Origin: Aradus depressus
Taxonomy: Eukaryota; Arthropoda; Insecta; Hemiptera; Aradidae
Reading direction: 5' to 3'
Length of the DNA: 64,000 bases
Assembly: GCA_963662175.1 (NCBI GenBank)
Contig: OY759225.1
Location: forward strand, 3,162,001-3,226,000
Positions 50,897 to 62,032 of this stretch are shown here, piece after piece. The notes below the pieces were generated by a model, which did no database searches, was not told the DNA's origin, and worked only from the letters and a program-made list of their open reading frames with translations. Position numbers and translations under genes: made by a program. Positions within the stretch are counted from its first letter, which is position 1. Every line of letters begins with the position of its first letter.

Positions 50897-51214
50897 GTTG
50901 TTATTTTGTATCTTTAAAGTTATCCGTTTGATGCATGAACTATTAGGTAAAACTAAAATAGGTTAATAGTTATAATAAAGATATATCAGACAATTTGCTA
51001 TAATATTAACATGTAACAGCGTATAATAACATAAGTACCATTGATGCATGAAATAGTAAAGCATATAATTAATTTGAATAAAATAGCTATTTATAATAGG
51101 CATGGCGTCCTGGAAATAGTCTTCAAATTTGAACAATATTCATGTCGTAGGATAATGGTAATTTCAGGCAAGAAAGGCTTTTTCCTAAGCAAAAAAACAA
51201 TTCAGAAGTTTGAA

Positions 51215-51440
51215 AAGTTCATAAGGGAGAGCGAGGGCTTAACTCCGAAACTGTCCTAGTAGTGGATCTATGGTCATGAAATTTTATATGGGGATTCATA
51301 AGTTCATATGTAAAACACCTTTTGATTTTCAGTCAAATTGGTCAAAGGAGAAGGAAGGTTTGGAGGGGAGGGCGGAAACTTCATTTGTTACAGATAATTC
51401 AAGATGGGGAAGTACATTGCCGGGAATGACCGTGAACTTT
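51215..51440 (+). repeat. Dispersed repeat family 'R' copy
   Basis: Contains GATTTTCAGTCAAATTGG, GGTTTGGAGGGGAGGGCGGA and GGGGAAGTACATTGCCGGGA, matching the copies near 27100, 33300 and 53950. Confidence 0.5.
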
Positions 51441-51823
51441 TTTTTTTTATTTAGGTTTGTAATAAACAATAGGATTAATCCTTATCTTAATAATTATTAT
51501 TTTAAGGATTAAAATAATAAAAAGTTATTTTTTAAATGTGTTATTATTTTAAATAATAATTTCTAAAACTACTCAGAGTGTTTTGCCTAGGCAAAAGTTA
51601 TTTGTCTAGGAAAAATACTCTTACCCGAAATTACCATCTGACTTTGACATCATATTCTGAAGTTTTTTGCACACAAAATTGAACCGATTACAACAGAAAA
51701 TTAACGCGGTCTATGATAAGTTATTTAGAACAAAATACTCTGAAAATGTATGTACTTACACATTTCTTGTGATATATGTCAATTAATTTAAAACATTAAA
51801 AAAAAAAAAAAAAATTATATTTG

Positions 51824-51894
51824 GATCCAGAACTTTCATATGTGGACCCAGAAAGGACGAAACAAGTCGCTTTCCAGTGAAATAACAAAACATA

Positions 51895-51952
<58 letters not shown>

Positions 51953-52075
51953 AGAGAGTTTTGTTATATATATATATATATATATACTTGAGAAATTTCT
52001 CTGGTTTTGCTGGAAAGCGACCTAGTTTCATCCTCACTGTGTCCTGGACCCACATATAAAATTGTTCATATATAT
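51824..52075. mobile_element. Foldback element with TA-microsatellite loop
   Basis: The left arm has TATGTGGACCCAGAAAGGAC and GTCGCTTTCCAG. The right arm has the inverse pieces CTGGAAAGCGACCTAGTTTC and GTCCTGGACCCACATATA. The arms are about 70 bp. The centre is a (TA)n tract (51898-51947) and a second one (51966-51985). Confidence 0.75.
51898..51985. repeat. (TA)n microsatellite tracts
   Basis: Two runs of alternating T and A, about 50 bp and 20 bp, separated by TTGAGAGAGTTTTG. Confidence 0.95.
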
Positions 52076-52558
52076 ATATAATAGAGGAGATATGTAGATT
52101 TGTGATCATGGGAGACACTCCATAATACTGTTAGTCTGCATGATTTGACATAGGGAGTCCTAATTATGCAACATCGAGGAAAATTTAAAATTGAAAATCC
52201 CGACCAGAACTATGTCCTGTACATGAATTGTTTTCAGGTTTTGGTTGTCTTTTTTTAATATCTTGAAACTGAATAATTTTTCTAAAAAGTGTTTTGTTTT
52301 ATATATATTTTTTATAAGTATCAGCGTAGGGTAAAATATGCTCGGTGTTAGGACCACAAAACTAACTATGAAAATGCTATTTAATTTATGTGGCATCTCA
52401 CAAGGTCTTCAAGACTTTCCAAAAATGCACTGCCAATGCTACCGAGGCATTTGTTAAGTAAATATTTACATGTGTTGTTGTAAGAAGTTTATAGTTGAAA
52501 CTACATCTACAATAATTGAGCAAGCTATAAGTATTTGCTTTATTAGGCATAATCCAGT

Positions 52559-52706
52559 TACAGTGTGTAAGGTGAAACTTGGTTCCTGAGTTAGGCCAGT
52601 TTCCTGAGACTCTTCCTTCACTCATTATATCAAAATAAACCTAGCATACCGATCAATGTTTTCAGAATGGCTAGTAGACAGATGAAGTTTCACCTCACAC
52701 ACTGTA
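52559..52706. repeat. Short inverted repeat pair
   Basis: ACAGTGTGTAAGGTGAAACTT at the left end is mirrored by AAGTTTCACCTCACACACTG at 52685-52706, with one or two mismatches and about 105 bp between. The function is unknown; it may be a small MITE. Confidence 0.6.
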
Positions 52707-52844
52707 CATACAATGTGTAGACTAACATTGTTGCCAGACAGCATGTTGTGTTACAGAATATTGTTATCTAACTGCTAATCAGCACTTGCATTTTTTATAC
52801 TCCTCTTTTATTGGTGATTTGAAATCATGAAGAAGGGGCGGGGA

Positions 52845-52950
52845 TCGTGTGATGTCATATCACCTACTACCAGAATGCTCATTCTCGCTCTGGTGGACAA
52901 GCGCCAGACTCTACTCCGGGAGTCCTACATTTTGCTCAGGAGACTCTTTT
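52845..52950 (-). repeat. tRNA-derived SINE copy 5 (3' fragment)
   Basis: The plus strand reads GATGTCATATCACCTACTAC, then CTCTGGTGGACAAGCGCC, then AGACTCTACTCCGGGAGTCC, the inverse of the family's 3' end. Confidence 0.75.
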
Positions 52951-53799
52951 TTTTTTTTTAGGAATAGCGATTACAGACGTTTCAGAAAGTACTCCTACAA
53001 TAATGTGTCAGTTCTTTATATTAACTATTCCTTCTGCCAATCAGAATCTTCCTTTCATAGAATATATTTATTGAGTCAACCTCTATATTCATTTTTGATT
53101 TTTGAAAATAGAGGTCGATTCAATAAATATTTTCTATAAAAGAAAGATTTTGATTGACAAAAGGAATGTTAACATAAAAAACAAATAAGTTACAGATATA
53201 ATGGAAGTGCTTCCCGAAACGTCTTTCATTGATTTTTCTTTAAAGCAAAAAAAAATATCAAATACATGGGAGAAATGAGACATGGGCTGATAGAGGGTAA
53301 GCAAGATGTTAGAGAGCGGTGTTGCCAATCCTCCAGTTCGGCACTGATAAGTTACTCGATCAGTCTTTCTTTCCCGCCATTTAGATGAGTTTTAAAATCT
53401 CGGCATTGTTTGAATGAAAATAATTCGATTAAATAACATATAGATAATAATATTTTCTGGAATAATTATAAAATTTTTAAATTATAAATGACAATTGATA
53501 TCATGAAAATGTATACCTTTATTGCGTTACGGGAGAAGTCATAATTTTTGATAAACTATTTCGAATGCATCTTCAGAAAGTATCAGTACAATTTATAGCA
53601 CTAACACGATTAAAAATGTTTGATAAAACCGTCGTAATATTATATTAATATTTAATAATGATGCAAGAAGTTTATTTTAAATCCAATCTCCAACAAAAAC
53701 ATCATTTTCATCTGCTGTATTGTACCCTATTTCTGATATCTATTCGATGTTTCTCCCACACTATCATTTTCAACTTCCTCAGCTAAATGAAGTATAGGG

Positions 53800-54010
53800 G
53801 AAGTTATGTAATCTGTCAAAAATTCGATGCCGAGTTTCAACAGGATTTAATGTTATTCGACCTCTAGATACCAAAGATGAAAAAATGAATTTGATGAATT
53901 TATTGATATAAAATTAGCTCAAACGGTCGGCTGGTTTTGAAGTAGGAGCGAAAATTTAATAGATTAATTCGTTGTGGGGAAATACATTGCCCATGATTCA
54001 CCGACAATTA
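53800..54010 (+). repeat. Dispersed repeat family 'R' copy
   Basis: Contains TTAGCTCAAACGGTCGGCTG, TTAATAGATTAATTCG, GTGGGGAAATACATTGCCCA and GATTCACCGACAATTAACC. It gives the clearest 3' end of this family. Confidence 0.55.
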
Positions 54011-55814
54011 ACCAATAGAAGAGGAGTGTGAAGCTAGATGTTAGCTATGTATGGGTAGCTTAGAGACAGCTCCAGTTTTGCTTGGCTTTGTCCTGAAAGC
54101 AGGTGGCAGACCCCCTCTTAAGTATGATATAAGCATGGACGAAGACCCGGAGTTCGATCCACGAGAACATGACTGGAGGTTTAATCTAAATCTTCATACG
54201 CATCTAGGTCAGTCATAGATATACAACTTTTTTTTTAAATTTTTTTTTCTGATTTAATTATTTTATTTTTTTTATTTTTCATGAGGGTTTTGTAAGTAAA
54301 ACGTTCATATATTTTTTTCCTTTTTCTAAAAACAGTTGTGACGATTGAGCAGCAGTGGGCCAAATTAAATAATATTTAATTTGTACTAAATAAATACTAA
54401 TGTATAGAGCCAGCGAAATATGGCAGCTTAGTGGGAGGGCATGTTGAGATGTTAGCGAGGGATGCACCGTTGCCAAGACATACATCCTCTCCCTGTTTCG
54501 GAGCGCAGCAGGGCCGCCACAACTATAAAGGGAACAGGGACAGACAAGAGTTGGCAACATGGCATCCTTCCTGTTGGCTCTCACTCACCACTCTCCTTGC
54601 GCACCTCTAGAACTGCCATGTTTCACCGGCTCTAATTTAGTTGTGGGTAATGAAAGTGCAATTTAGACAAATATTATAGTTTTATTTAAATAATTATAAT
54701 ATAAATTATTATTTTTTAAATTTTATATAAATTGCTTACAAAACCCTTTATTTAACATGTAAAATTAATCTAAATCATAATACATTTATCAAACCATAGT
54801 TGGAATACTTTTAGTTTTAAGTATGACTATTATTCATTAATCGACCAAAAAAATTGTGAACCTATAATTTGTGTTCATCAGGGAAATAATATAAAAATAC
54901 ATTGAAATATATAATATATAAAAATACATATTGAAAGATAGTTCATGTAACGCATGTGTTCTGGATCTAAACACAATCGAGTCAAATGCTTGAAAAATGC
55001 ATGCTATTGAATTTAGCTTATAGCATATTAGGTTCATTAACTTTTTTTTTTTTAATAAGCTACTTCTCGAAAAATTAAAGAATATTGTTGTAATGAAATT
55101 AAAATGGTGAGATATTTTAACACCTCTTGAAAGCAGGTGAATTTTTTACTAGATGTCAAAAATATTAGTTAAGAACTCCCAAAAAATTATTGGCTCCAAA
55201 AAATGGTTTACATATTCGTAAATCTTATCGAAAACTAAAGTCCTCAGAAAAAAAATAAGATATATGTAAATATATGAAAATTTGATGACCCATCAAATTG
55301 TATTATGTGGAGCATGTTTCATGAAAGTATTGTACTATCGTCCGTAAATCTTACCAACCGGGTGAGCGCCCAAGTTGCGCATGTCTACAAACATCCACTC
55401 AAACTAGGCTATTGTTTTCAGAATTTCGATTGAAGAGTTCATCTAATAATTCATTTCCTATAACGCCTTTTCCCATAGAAATAATTTTAAAATAATTAAC
55501 ACTGACATTTCACTATCACTGGCTTGCTTGCTAGAAAACCTCTTGGGTCTGTAGCCCTTGAAAAAAATAAGTATACTAAAAACACCAACCATTAAAATGA
55601 TTTTTTAAATGTATTTATTTAAATTCGTGAGGGAAGATAAACTCTACCCTGTATGGGTCATTAGCTACACCTCACAATATAAGAAAAATGTTTTATTCAT
55701 TTTAAAGTTGGTTTCGGTTATTTAGATGTCACTGCACTCACACACATCTACTTTTTTATGTAATTAGAATCAAGGGTTCATGTACTAAACTGCTATTACT
55801 GTATATTTTTTCAG

Positions 55815-55869
55815 AAAACGTTGATGAAGTTGACTCCTCCGGTTCTGCCACAGTTGAGACCAAACAAAG
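55815..55869 (+). CDS. Ank2: Ank2-like penultimate coding exon (55 bp)
   Basis: The acceptor TTTTTTCAG ends at 55814 in phase 1. The donor AAAG|GTAACA starts at 55870 in phase 2. The peptide is ENVDEVDSSGSATVETKQ plus a split Ser codon. Both splice signals are strong. This is the first phase change in the chain, as expected next to an invariant terminal exon. Confidence 0.65.
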
Positions 55870-55905
55870 GTAACAAAGCTCTCTTCTAGTAATGCATTTT
55901 CACTC

Positions 55906-56210
55906 TTAACTACAAGGTCATATCGCCTACTACCAGAGCGCTCTTTCTGGTGGATAAGAGCCCGACTCTACTATGGGAGTCTTAAATTTTGCCTACCCTA
56001 AATTTTTATTCAACTAGGGTAGAGGTCTTTAACGAGTATCTAACATCGTACAGCCTCGGGACCATCGCTTAATGTCCCATCTGAAGGACGGCGAGCTTAA
56101 GTTTATTTTACCTCCCAGATAAAATAAAGTAAGGGCCTCGGTCGGGTTTGGAACCCACTACCTTGAGCTCAGAAGGCAAGCACGCATACCACTGAGCTAC
56201 CGGTGCCCTC
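55906..56210 (-). repeat. tRNA-derived SINE copy 6 (near full length, about 305 bp)
   Basis: Read on the minus strand, it opens GAGGGCACCGGTAGCTCAGT, giving an A box TAGCTCAGTGGTATGCG. A B-box region GTGGGTTCCAAACCCGACC follows about 35 bp later. The body then has ACATTAAGCGATGGTCCCGA, AGTCGGGCTCTTATCCACCA and AGCGCTCTGGTAGTAGGCG. This is the best reference copy in the window for the family. The head is tRNA-derived, but the body shows it is not a functional tRNA gene. Confidence 0.9.
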
Positions 56211-57021
56211 TAAATCTAGTATATTATACTAGGTCCAATTGAGGTCAAAGAGTAGTAGTTCTTTCAAATTTTGAATTTATACTTCTTAAAGAGCATTAAA
56301 ATAGTCCATTTTTATCGCGATATACCATCGAAAACTTCTTAAGGTCCCGACTGCTTCTATCTGTTGGCCGTTTTCCTTTGAATTTCTATAACTGCACGAT
56401 ACTGGTCATTATTATAATCCATAGTTATAATACAAAAGTTTTCGCAAATAATTTCAGTTATTACATGCGACAATACGATATAAGGCATATCTGAGGAGTT
56501 TGGAGCCAGAGCGGACCAACTGGTTGAAACTGAACAGGTAGAAAATGGCAATTGAAAATTGAGTACATTTTGTTTATCTCCATAAACGGGCCCCAAATAT
56601 TTATTTATAGTTGAAATTTTAGAATAGTATTGGATGAGTGATCCCTTTTTGTGTTCTATAAAGTTTTTGAAGGTCGTATGATCCATTGTGACTTTGAAAA
56701 TATATGCACAAAATTCTTGTGGACTAAACTTAAAGTGCTGCTATCTATCACTGAAGTGAAGAAACTAAGTGATCCACACTGGTTTTGAAAAAAGGGAACC
56801 TATGCCAACATCAGGATGGTAATAACTCATTTTCCGAAAAATTGTGGGTTGGTCCGCTCTGGCTCCAAACTCCTCATCTATGGTGTCTCTAGTCGGCCCC
56901 CAAGTTTGACATTCGATTATTTCAAATTGAAATTATCGCGATAAATGAAAATTTTCATATCATAAATAGAAATAGATACTTTGGATATATAAGTGTATCA
57001 TGGTTTATTTTTATGTTTTAG
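56211..57021 (+). other. Last coding intron, remainder
   Basis: The acceptor TTATGTTTTAG ends at 57021. CGCTCTGGCTCCAAACTCCT (near 56855) and its inverse AGGAGTTTGGAGCCAGAGCG (56492) form a loose long inverted repeat about 360 bp apart. No gene is seen. Confidence 0.6.
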
Positions 57022-57046
57022 TGAAGACTCGAAACCAAAGAAGTAA
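57022..57046 (+). CDS. Ank2: Ank2-like terminal coding exon (SEDSKPKK-stop)
   Basis: The acceptor after TTATGTTTTAG joins in phase 2 to 55869, making AG|T (Ser), then EDSKPKK and TAA at 57044-57046. The phase match with a strong upstream donor supports it. A putative AATAAA lies at 57056, but the true 3' UTR is likely longer, because several more AATAAA hexamers follow in AT-rich sequence. Confidence 0.6.
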
Positions 57047-58379
57047 CTCCTTAAAAATAAAACAAAACTCTTCCAACTTGATGACGAATTTTGACAACAT
57101 TTTCGATTTTACGCAACTCAAAGCACCAATTGAAGACTATGACCTTCTAAGTAGAGTTTAGAATAAAATTAAAATTAAAAAAAAACTAACTAAATATTTA
57201 TGTGAAACAAAAAAAAAACAATGCTTATTCAGTAACAATTTTTATATCGTCTCATTAATGCCTGCCTTTTTATTTATCACATAAGCTTTAGTTAGTGTTA
57301 TTCAGTGTTACGTTTTAATAATAATACTGTTTATTATAAGTAATTCAGATTAATTAATTAATATGGAACGGAAGCGTATTAATATTTAAAAAATAAATAA
57401 CAATAACGCTAGATAATCTGAAATATTTCCGAGCCGATTGTATAAGTTCGACTGATAAGTTTATGATAACCCTGTATTTATGGTGCCTATAAATTTTGAA
57501 TTTTACTGCAAGATGAAAGCATTCCCTTTTTGTAAATTTAAATAACATACAGAAATTTTTCAAAGGGGACCTTGCTCATTTTTTGTAGAAAAGTAGATAT
57601 TTTATATGACACTATGACGTGTAATTATAATTTGGTAAACGTATGTGATACTAAGTGGGAGAAGAAATTTTAAAAATGCAAAATTAGATTTTGAAAATTA
57701 TTAAATTTAAAAAAAAAAATCTATATATACATATAATTAAATAAATAATAAGTTGAAGCTTTAAAATTACCTACTAATTTTTATTTAGTAAATGTTGAAT
57801 GTACTTTTTTTCTATCGCATCTCCTAATGAGCCAGGCAGATAAACAATAATATAAAAATGAATATTTTTATGTATAATAAATAATTTTTATATACTCATA
57901 TAAATAATAATAAATTATCTGTGTCTCACGTGCTTACATACATATTGTAGTAAACATATTTGATGTAATTTCTTGTACAAAATAATTTATTTTATTAGTG
58001 TTAATTATTTCAAAAGGGAGATATTCTGCAGTAGGCGGTGCTCCTATCTCACTCCCACTTGTGTTTTGAACGTTATAACATATTTTTAAGGCAATCCCGA
58101 TGAATATTTCAATGTTTGTAATTCTGTGAATATTATATAGAAATTTATTTAAACTCTTCTTTACTATTATATAAATATATTTAAACGAATGTGAATAGTT
58201 CTAATTACTCCAAATTGCAGCGTCACTGTAATTAAAAATGTACAATAATAAAAACAAACAAAGTATTTTTGTTTTATTTTTTTCACGATACCCTGTAACC
58301 CGTCCACGTGTGAAGTAACTGCAGTTAGACCGCCATCCGGTTCAAACACATCCAGTTCTGGAGAGAGGGTCCCAAAGCC
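57047..58379 (+). other. Probable 3' UTR and flanking sequence
   Basis: AT-rich sequence with AATAAA hexamers at 57056 and 57165 and more around 57390 and 57745. No coding frame or recognisable element. Which signal is used cannot be told from sequence. Confidence 0.4.
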
Positions 58380-58419
58380 TTAAGTCTTTACAGTCAAAAT
58401 TCTTTGTTGCGGAACCGTT

Positions 58420-58699
58420 CAGAGAAAAAGAGCCGAGAGCTCCTGAATATGAACAGAATGGATCTGAAAGGGCTGATTACAGGACACTGTCATATGAACA
58501 CACTCACAGAATATGGGCATCGCTAGAAGGAAATGTGGCGAGGAAAATGAGACTCTGGTTCATATTCTAAACAAGTGCGGGGCACTAGAAAGCAGAAGAT
58601 TTTACTGCTTTGGGTCTGCCATAACGGAACCGAAGCAGGTAATGGAAGGAGCCTGTAGCAGAATCCTAGACTTTATTAGATATACAGGGCTGCTGTAGG
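58420..58699 (+). pseudogene. Non-LTR retrotransposon ORF2 C-terminal remnant
   Basis: The frame from about 58422 reads KKSRELLNMNRMDLKGLITG, then HCHMN, the usual end of the RNase H region of LINE-type ORF2 proteins. After a frameshift near 58515 it reads RRKCGEENETLVHILNKC, a Cys/His cluster typical of this region, then SRILDFIRYTGLL and stop. The fragment is 5'-truncated and frameshifted, so inactive. The clade is not determined. Confidence 0.75.
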
Positions 58700-59436
58700 G
58701 ACCAACACACACACAATAGGCCTACTCTGGACAAGGTGACACAATCAGCCCTCGGAAAAAAAAATAAATATATATATATCGCCATATATCGATATTTCCT
58801 CAAAGAAAATTATATAAATAGAAACTTCCATAGAAAGAAACATAATTTTTTTCTGTAACGTAACTCTTTTCCAAACAAAATTTGACATACTACTTAAATA
58901 TTTTCGTAAAAAAAAATATAAATTTAGGCAGGAAAAAACACATTTATTGAACAAAAAAACATATCTACGTACATACATGATCAATAAATACCCATCGGTT
59001 GTAATATAATTTCAGCAATACAATTTTTCCCACGACTGCAAGAATTTATTTTCAACTCAGTACCAGAGTTCTAGTAAAATGTAAACCACGCTGTGCAGTA
59101 GGGAGAGGGATTCCTGGAACTGAGGGGTAACAGCGAAATTAACCCGTTAGACAGTTTTCGGCTGTTCTTAATAAAGTAGGTACTGAGTTTGTGCTCTTCT
59201 TGGTGCAGTGTCGTCAGTTTTAGTTTACAGAATCTCTGAAATTACACGATATATATATATATACAGTGTGGAAGTCTTTAAAGGGAGGTAGTTCTACCCA
59301 AGTAGAACAAAAAATATCCTAAAACCATGGTCCGATTCATCATTCACGTAACCCTTTTTTTTTTTTTTTAAATCAACAAATGGCTTTTCCTGAGCTACCC
59401 TTCACTCTAAACTTAATTTTGATACCATCATCTTAA
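58700..59436. other. Intergenic or UTR, no gene seen
   Basis: AT-rich with short TA runs (58769-58800 and 59250-59263) and a poly-T run at 59347. Nothing recognisable. Confidence 0.5.
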
Positions 59437-59588
59437 GGCCCGGCGCACATTGGACCCAGCCCACTCCTGGGTGGTTCTGTGAAGCACAGCATTGAATGAG
59501 TCGCCGCACATTAGACCCAGCCCACGGCTAGCCCATTCTGTTGGGATCCACGCGTGGAAACGTTTGTCCTCTCCATTGTGCTTTCCAA

Positions 59589-59744
59589 ATGGAGTTCGAA
59601 AAGTTAATAGAAATCGTTCGGAGCCATCCTGTTCTATTTGACACTAGTCATGCCGACTATATGAGATCCAAAATGAAGGATGAGCTGTGGGAAAAAATTG
59701 GTGCAGAGCTTGTTTGTTATGTCAATCTTAATGAGTTCATGTAA
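59589..59744 (+). pseudogene. MADF-domain protein stub of the Harbinger element
   Basis: From ATG at 59589, EFEKLIEIVRSHPVLFDTSH and then ELWEKIGAEL match the start of a MADF/Myb-SANT-like DNA-binding domain, the companion protein of PIF/Harbinger transposases. The domain is cut after about 41 residues by the internal deletion near 59710, and the remaining codons read into the other strand's gene. Confidence 0.75.
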
Positions 59745-59964
59745 TTCACTAAACTGCTCCCGGCTCAGCCGAAAACTATTTTTAAAAACACTATCAGGAA
59801 CTTCCTGAAACAGGTTCAACTCTCCGTACGTTTTCCTCTCAGCTAAATAAATATTTTTACTTCTCCTCTTCACTAACAAATATAGTACAACCACTTCTTC
59901 ATGTTCTGACTCGGATTCTAAATCCAGGAGGAGTTCTGACGCTGACATCGCGAAACCTGGGTGA
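59715..59964 (-). pseudogene. Harbinger transposase N-terminal stub
   Basis: The minus strand from about 59964 reads MSASELLLDLESESEHEEVV, later SVFKNSFRLSREQFSELHEL and IKIDIT, as in the N-terminus of DDE PIF/Harbinger transposases upstream of the catalytic core. The catalytic part is deleted, so the element depends on a transposase from elsewhere. Confidence 0.7.
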
Positions 59965-60046
59965 CAACAACTGGGTTCAATATGCGGTACTCGACCCATC
60001 CCATGGTCTGGGTTGTGCGTGGGCTGGGTCCAATGTGCGCCGGCCC

Positions 60047-61120
60047 TAAAGCTCCTTGAATTTCCTATAAAAATACTCCATCCGAGTGTCTTGAAGCATT
60101 GACATGTAGCCCAACATCTACTGAAAGGATGAAAAAATAGCTTCTAAATTTTTGAAAAGTTTCAATGAAGAAAATCACCACCAAATTTCACACTCAGAAC
60201 TTATCAACTTCCATAAAAACTTCTCTAATTAATAAACTTTAAAATTATAATGTCCCCAAATGCCCAATTATCTCATATTTAAATATGAAAAATGTGGTCT
60301 TAGGAGAGGTGAGCCAGACGAATGAATGAAAGTAATGTCGAAATGTTTCACATTTAATTCCACTTTTTGACCTCAACGGCTCTCCACGGTTCTGGGTACA
60401 CCATCATGCTCGTTTCCTCCTCGAATTGATCGTTGCGTTGAATGATATTTCCCTCAACCTTTGAGCTGCTTCATCTAGGCGTCTTCACATTCCACCTTCA
60501 TCTTGTGGACTTTTTGTTTGTATAAATCACAAAAATAAAAAAGTAGGGCGTAAGATGTGGAGACCTCTGAGGCTACGCAACTCCTCGCTCTATCCAATTT
60601 GGATAACTAGCATTAAGTCAATTTCCCATATTTCTCCATCTTTCCCATTAGTAAATAAAGTGGCACATGTAAATGCTTCGGACACTTGGATATAGAGGCT
60701 TTATGAACATTCAACGTTTAGAGTGAAGGGTAGCTCAATAAAAGCGATTTATTGAACAAAAACAATCTTCTAGGTAAAATACGAAAACATTTAATAGCCT
60801 AGAAACGAATGAGAACAGGATCATGGTTTATGGAACATATTTGTACTATCATTCCTTGAAAATTTTCACACTGACTACCATTTACGCTGCATAGAAACAT
60901 TTCTATACTGAAAATTCTTGGAACTCAAAAAAACATACATGAAGTCCATCTGCAGTTTATATGAATTGAAATAATTCCAACTCCCCTCTTGAATTCTCAA
61001 TTCCTTTCTAGAGGATTCCTCCTCGCCGTTTGAACAGGAGGTGACCTCGCGATCACCTCTTGATAGAGTGACGATTATGAAGTTTCAAATGAGTGCCAAG
61101 GCGGGCTAATGAAAAAAAAA
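60047..61120. other. Non-coding, no gene seen
   Basis: Moderately AT-rich sequence. TTTAGAGTGAAGGGTAGCTC at 60717 is the inverse of GAGCTACCCTTCACTCTAAA at 59392, so an inverted repeat surrounds the Harbinger insertion at about 1.3 kb distance. No coding character. Confidence 0.5.
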
Positions 61121-61129
61121 AAAAAAAAA

Positions 61130-61450
61130 TCAAATAATACATTTATTATTTCATTATAGAAAACATGAATGGACAAAATGTTAAGATAATGAAAAACATG
61201 CATTAAAAATGATAACACACATAAACAGCTGAAATACAATATGCCATCCAAGTCATACACTGATTGAGTGTATGTACACAATACAGAATTCGTATTGTTC
61301 GATTAAAAAAAAAAAAAGTTTGTATCTACAAATATTAAAATGAAATTGAATAATGAACGTTGTCTTCAATTTTAAATTAAAGCAACATTTAGAACAAATA
61401 AAGAAAAATATATACTTTCATAGTACGATTAGTCCCCGGTGTCAAACTGT
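61130..61450 (+). repeat. Segmental duplication copy A
   Basis: CATTATAGAAAACATGAATG, then AACACACATAAACAGCTGAA, then ATACAATATGCCATCCAAG match the segment at 62508-62650. ATTAAAATGAAATTGAATAA and AACATTTAGAACAAATA match 63355-63430. Confidence 0.7.
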
Positions 61451-61764
61451 GCGCCTGGCCTAAAAGCTCGCGCATTAGTCAGACATTTTATTAACAATCT
61501 TAAAAACATTGGTTCTCTCTCATCTTTCTGAACAGTTGACATATTGCCGTTTCACATTATCCATAGTAATTAATATAATAAGTAATTTTTATTTACATAA
61601 AATCAACACTGCAAGTACACTGCAAGGTGCACCCAAAAAAACAAAACGATAAAATCATGGCCACTCGTACTGATACTACTCTCTCTGAAAGCTTTTGTTC
61701 TCCCGTTGTTTTAGATTTTCAATAATTTACAGAAATGAATTTTTCCTATTATACAAATAAATTG

Positions 61765-61967
61765 TTAGTATTAAATAAAAATAAAAATGTGCAATTGGAT
61801 AAATAAAAAGGTAAGTGGACAGGTATAGTTTTGTGTTCAGTTTTTACCTGAGAGAGTTACAATGTAATCGAACTTTCAAGGTAATGAGAACAGTTTCACG
61901 CCGTATAGAATACTTCAGAGTGAAATTGTATCTGCTAAAAAATACATAAGTTATTTGTATATGTTTC
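61765..61967 (+). repeat. Diverged duplicate of the intron segment next to the micro-exon
   Basis: GTTTTGTGTTCAGTTTTTAC, CTGAGAGAGTTACAATG and GTTTCACGCCGTATAGAATA resemble GTTTTGTATTCAGTTTTTTG, CCTGAGAGAATACAATAGG and GTTTCGCGCCGCTTACAATA at 50714-50800, just upstream of the 50840 exon. The exon itself is not recognisable in this copy. Confidence 0.6.
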
Positions 61968-61971
61968 GAAG

Positions 61972-62032
61972 AGCCCCCATGGTGTAATGGCCAAGGTAGC
62001 TGCATGTGAAGGTTCCCCCATTCCCAAACATG
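61972..62032 (+). repeat. Short tRNA-like SINE head (candidate)
   Basis: GAGCCCCCATGGTGTAATGG has an A-box-like core (TGGTGTAATGGCC). The B box is not intact, and a poly-T tail follows at 62040. Probably a truncated SINE of another family. Confidence 0.3.

Larger units (their letters stand above)
50897..55814 (+). other. 4.9-kb phase-1 intron rich in repeats
   Basis: It holds dispersed family R pieces (51215-51440 and 53800-54010), a foldback (51824-52075), a SINE fragment (52845-52950) and AT-rich low-complexity sequence. Between 53140 and 53800 and between 54020 and 55800 I see no gene and no recognisable element. Confidence 0.7.
59437..60046. mobile_element. PIF/Harbinger-type internally deleted transposon
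   Basis: The 610-bp element is flanked by TAA on both sides (59434-59436 and 60047-60049), the usual 3-bp TWA target of PIF/Harbinger. The 28-bp terminal inverted repeats differ at one base; the shared core is GGCGCACATTGGACCCAGCC. Part of the terminal motif recurs internally (GCACATTAGACCCAGCCCAC, 59507-59526). It keeps the starts of both element genes in convergent orientation and lacks their middles and ends. Confidence 0.9.

Noticed and set aside
51783..52118. Minus-strand ORF rich in Ile and Tyr
   Set aside because: It is produced by the TA microsatellite inside a foldback element.
54100..54170. tRNA-like stretch with GAGTTCGATCC
   Set aside because: The B-box spacing is wrong and there is no A box or acceptor-stem pairing.
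56135..56210. tRNA gene on the minus strand
   Set aside because: A and B boxes are present but the sequence runs on into a SINE body shared with five other copies, and the tRNA fold is not intact.
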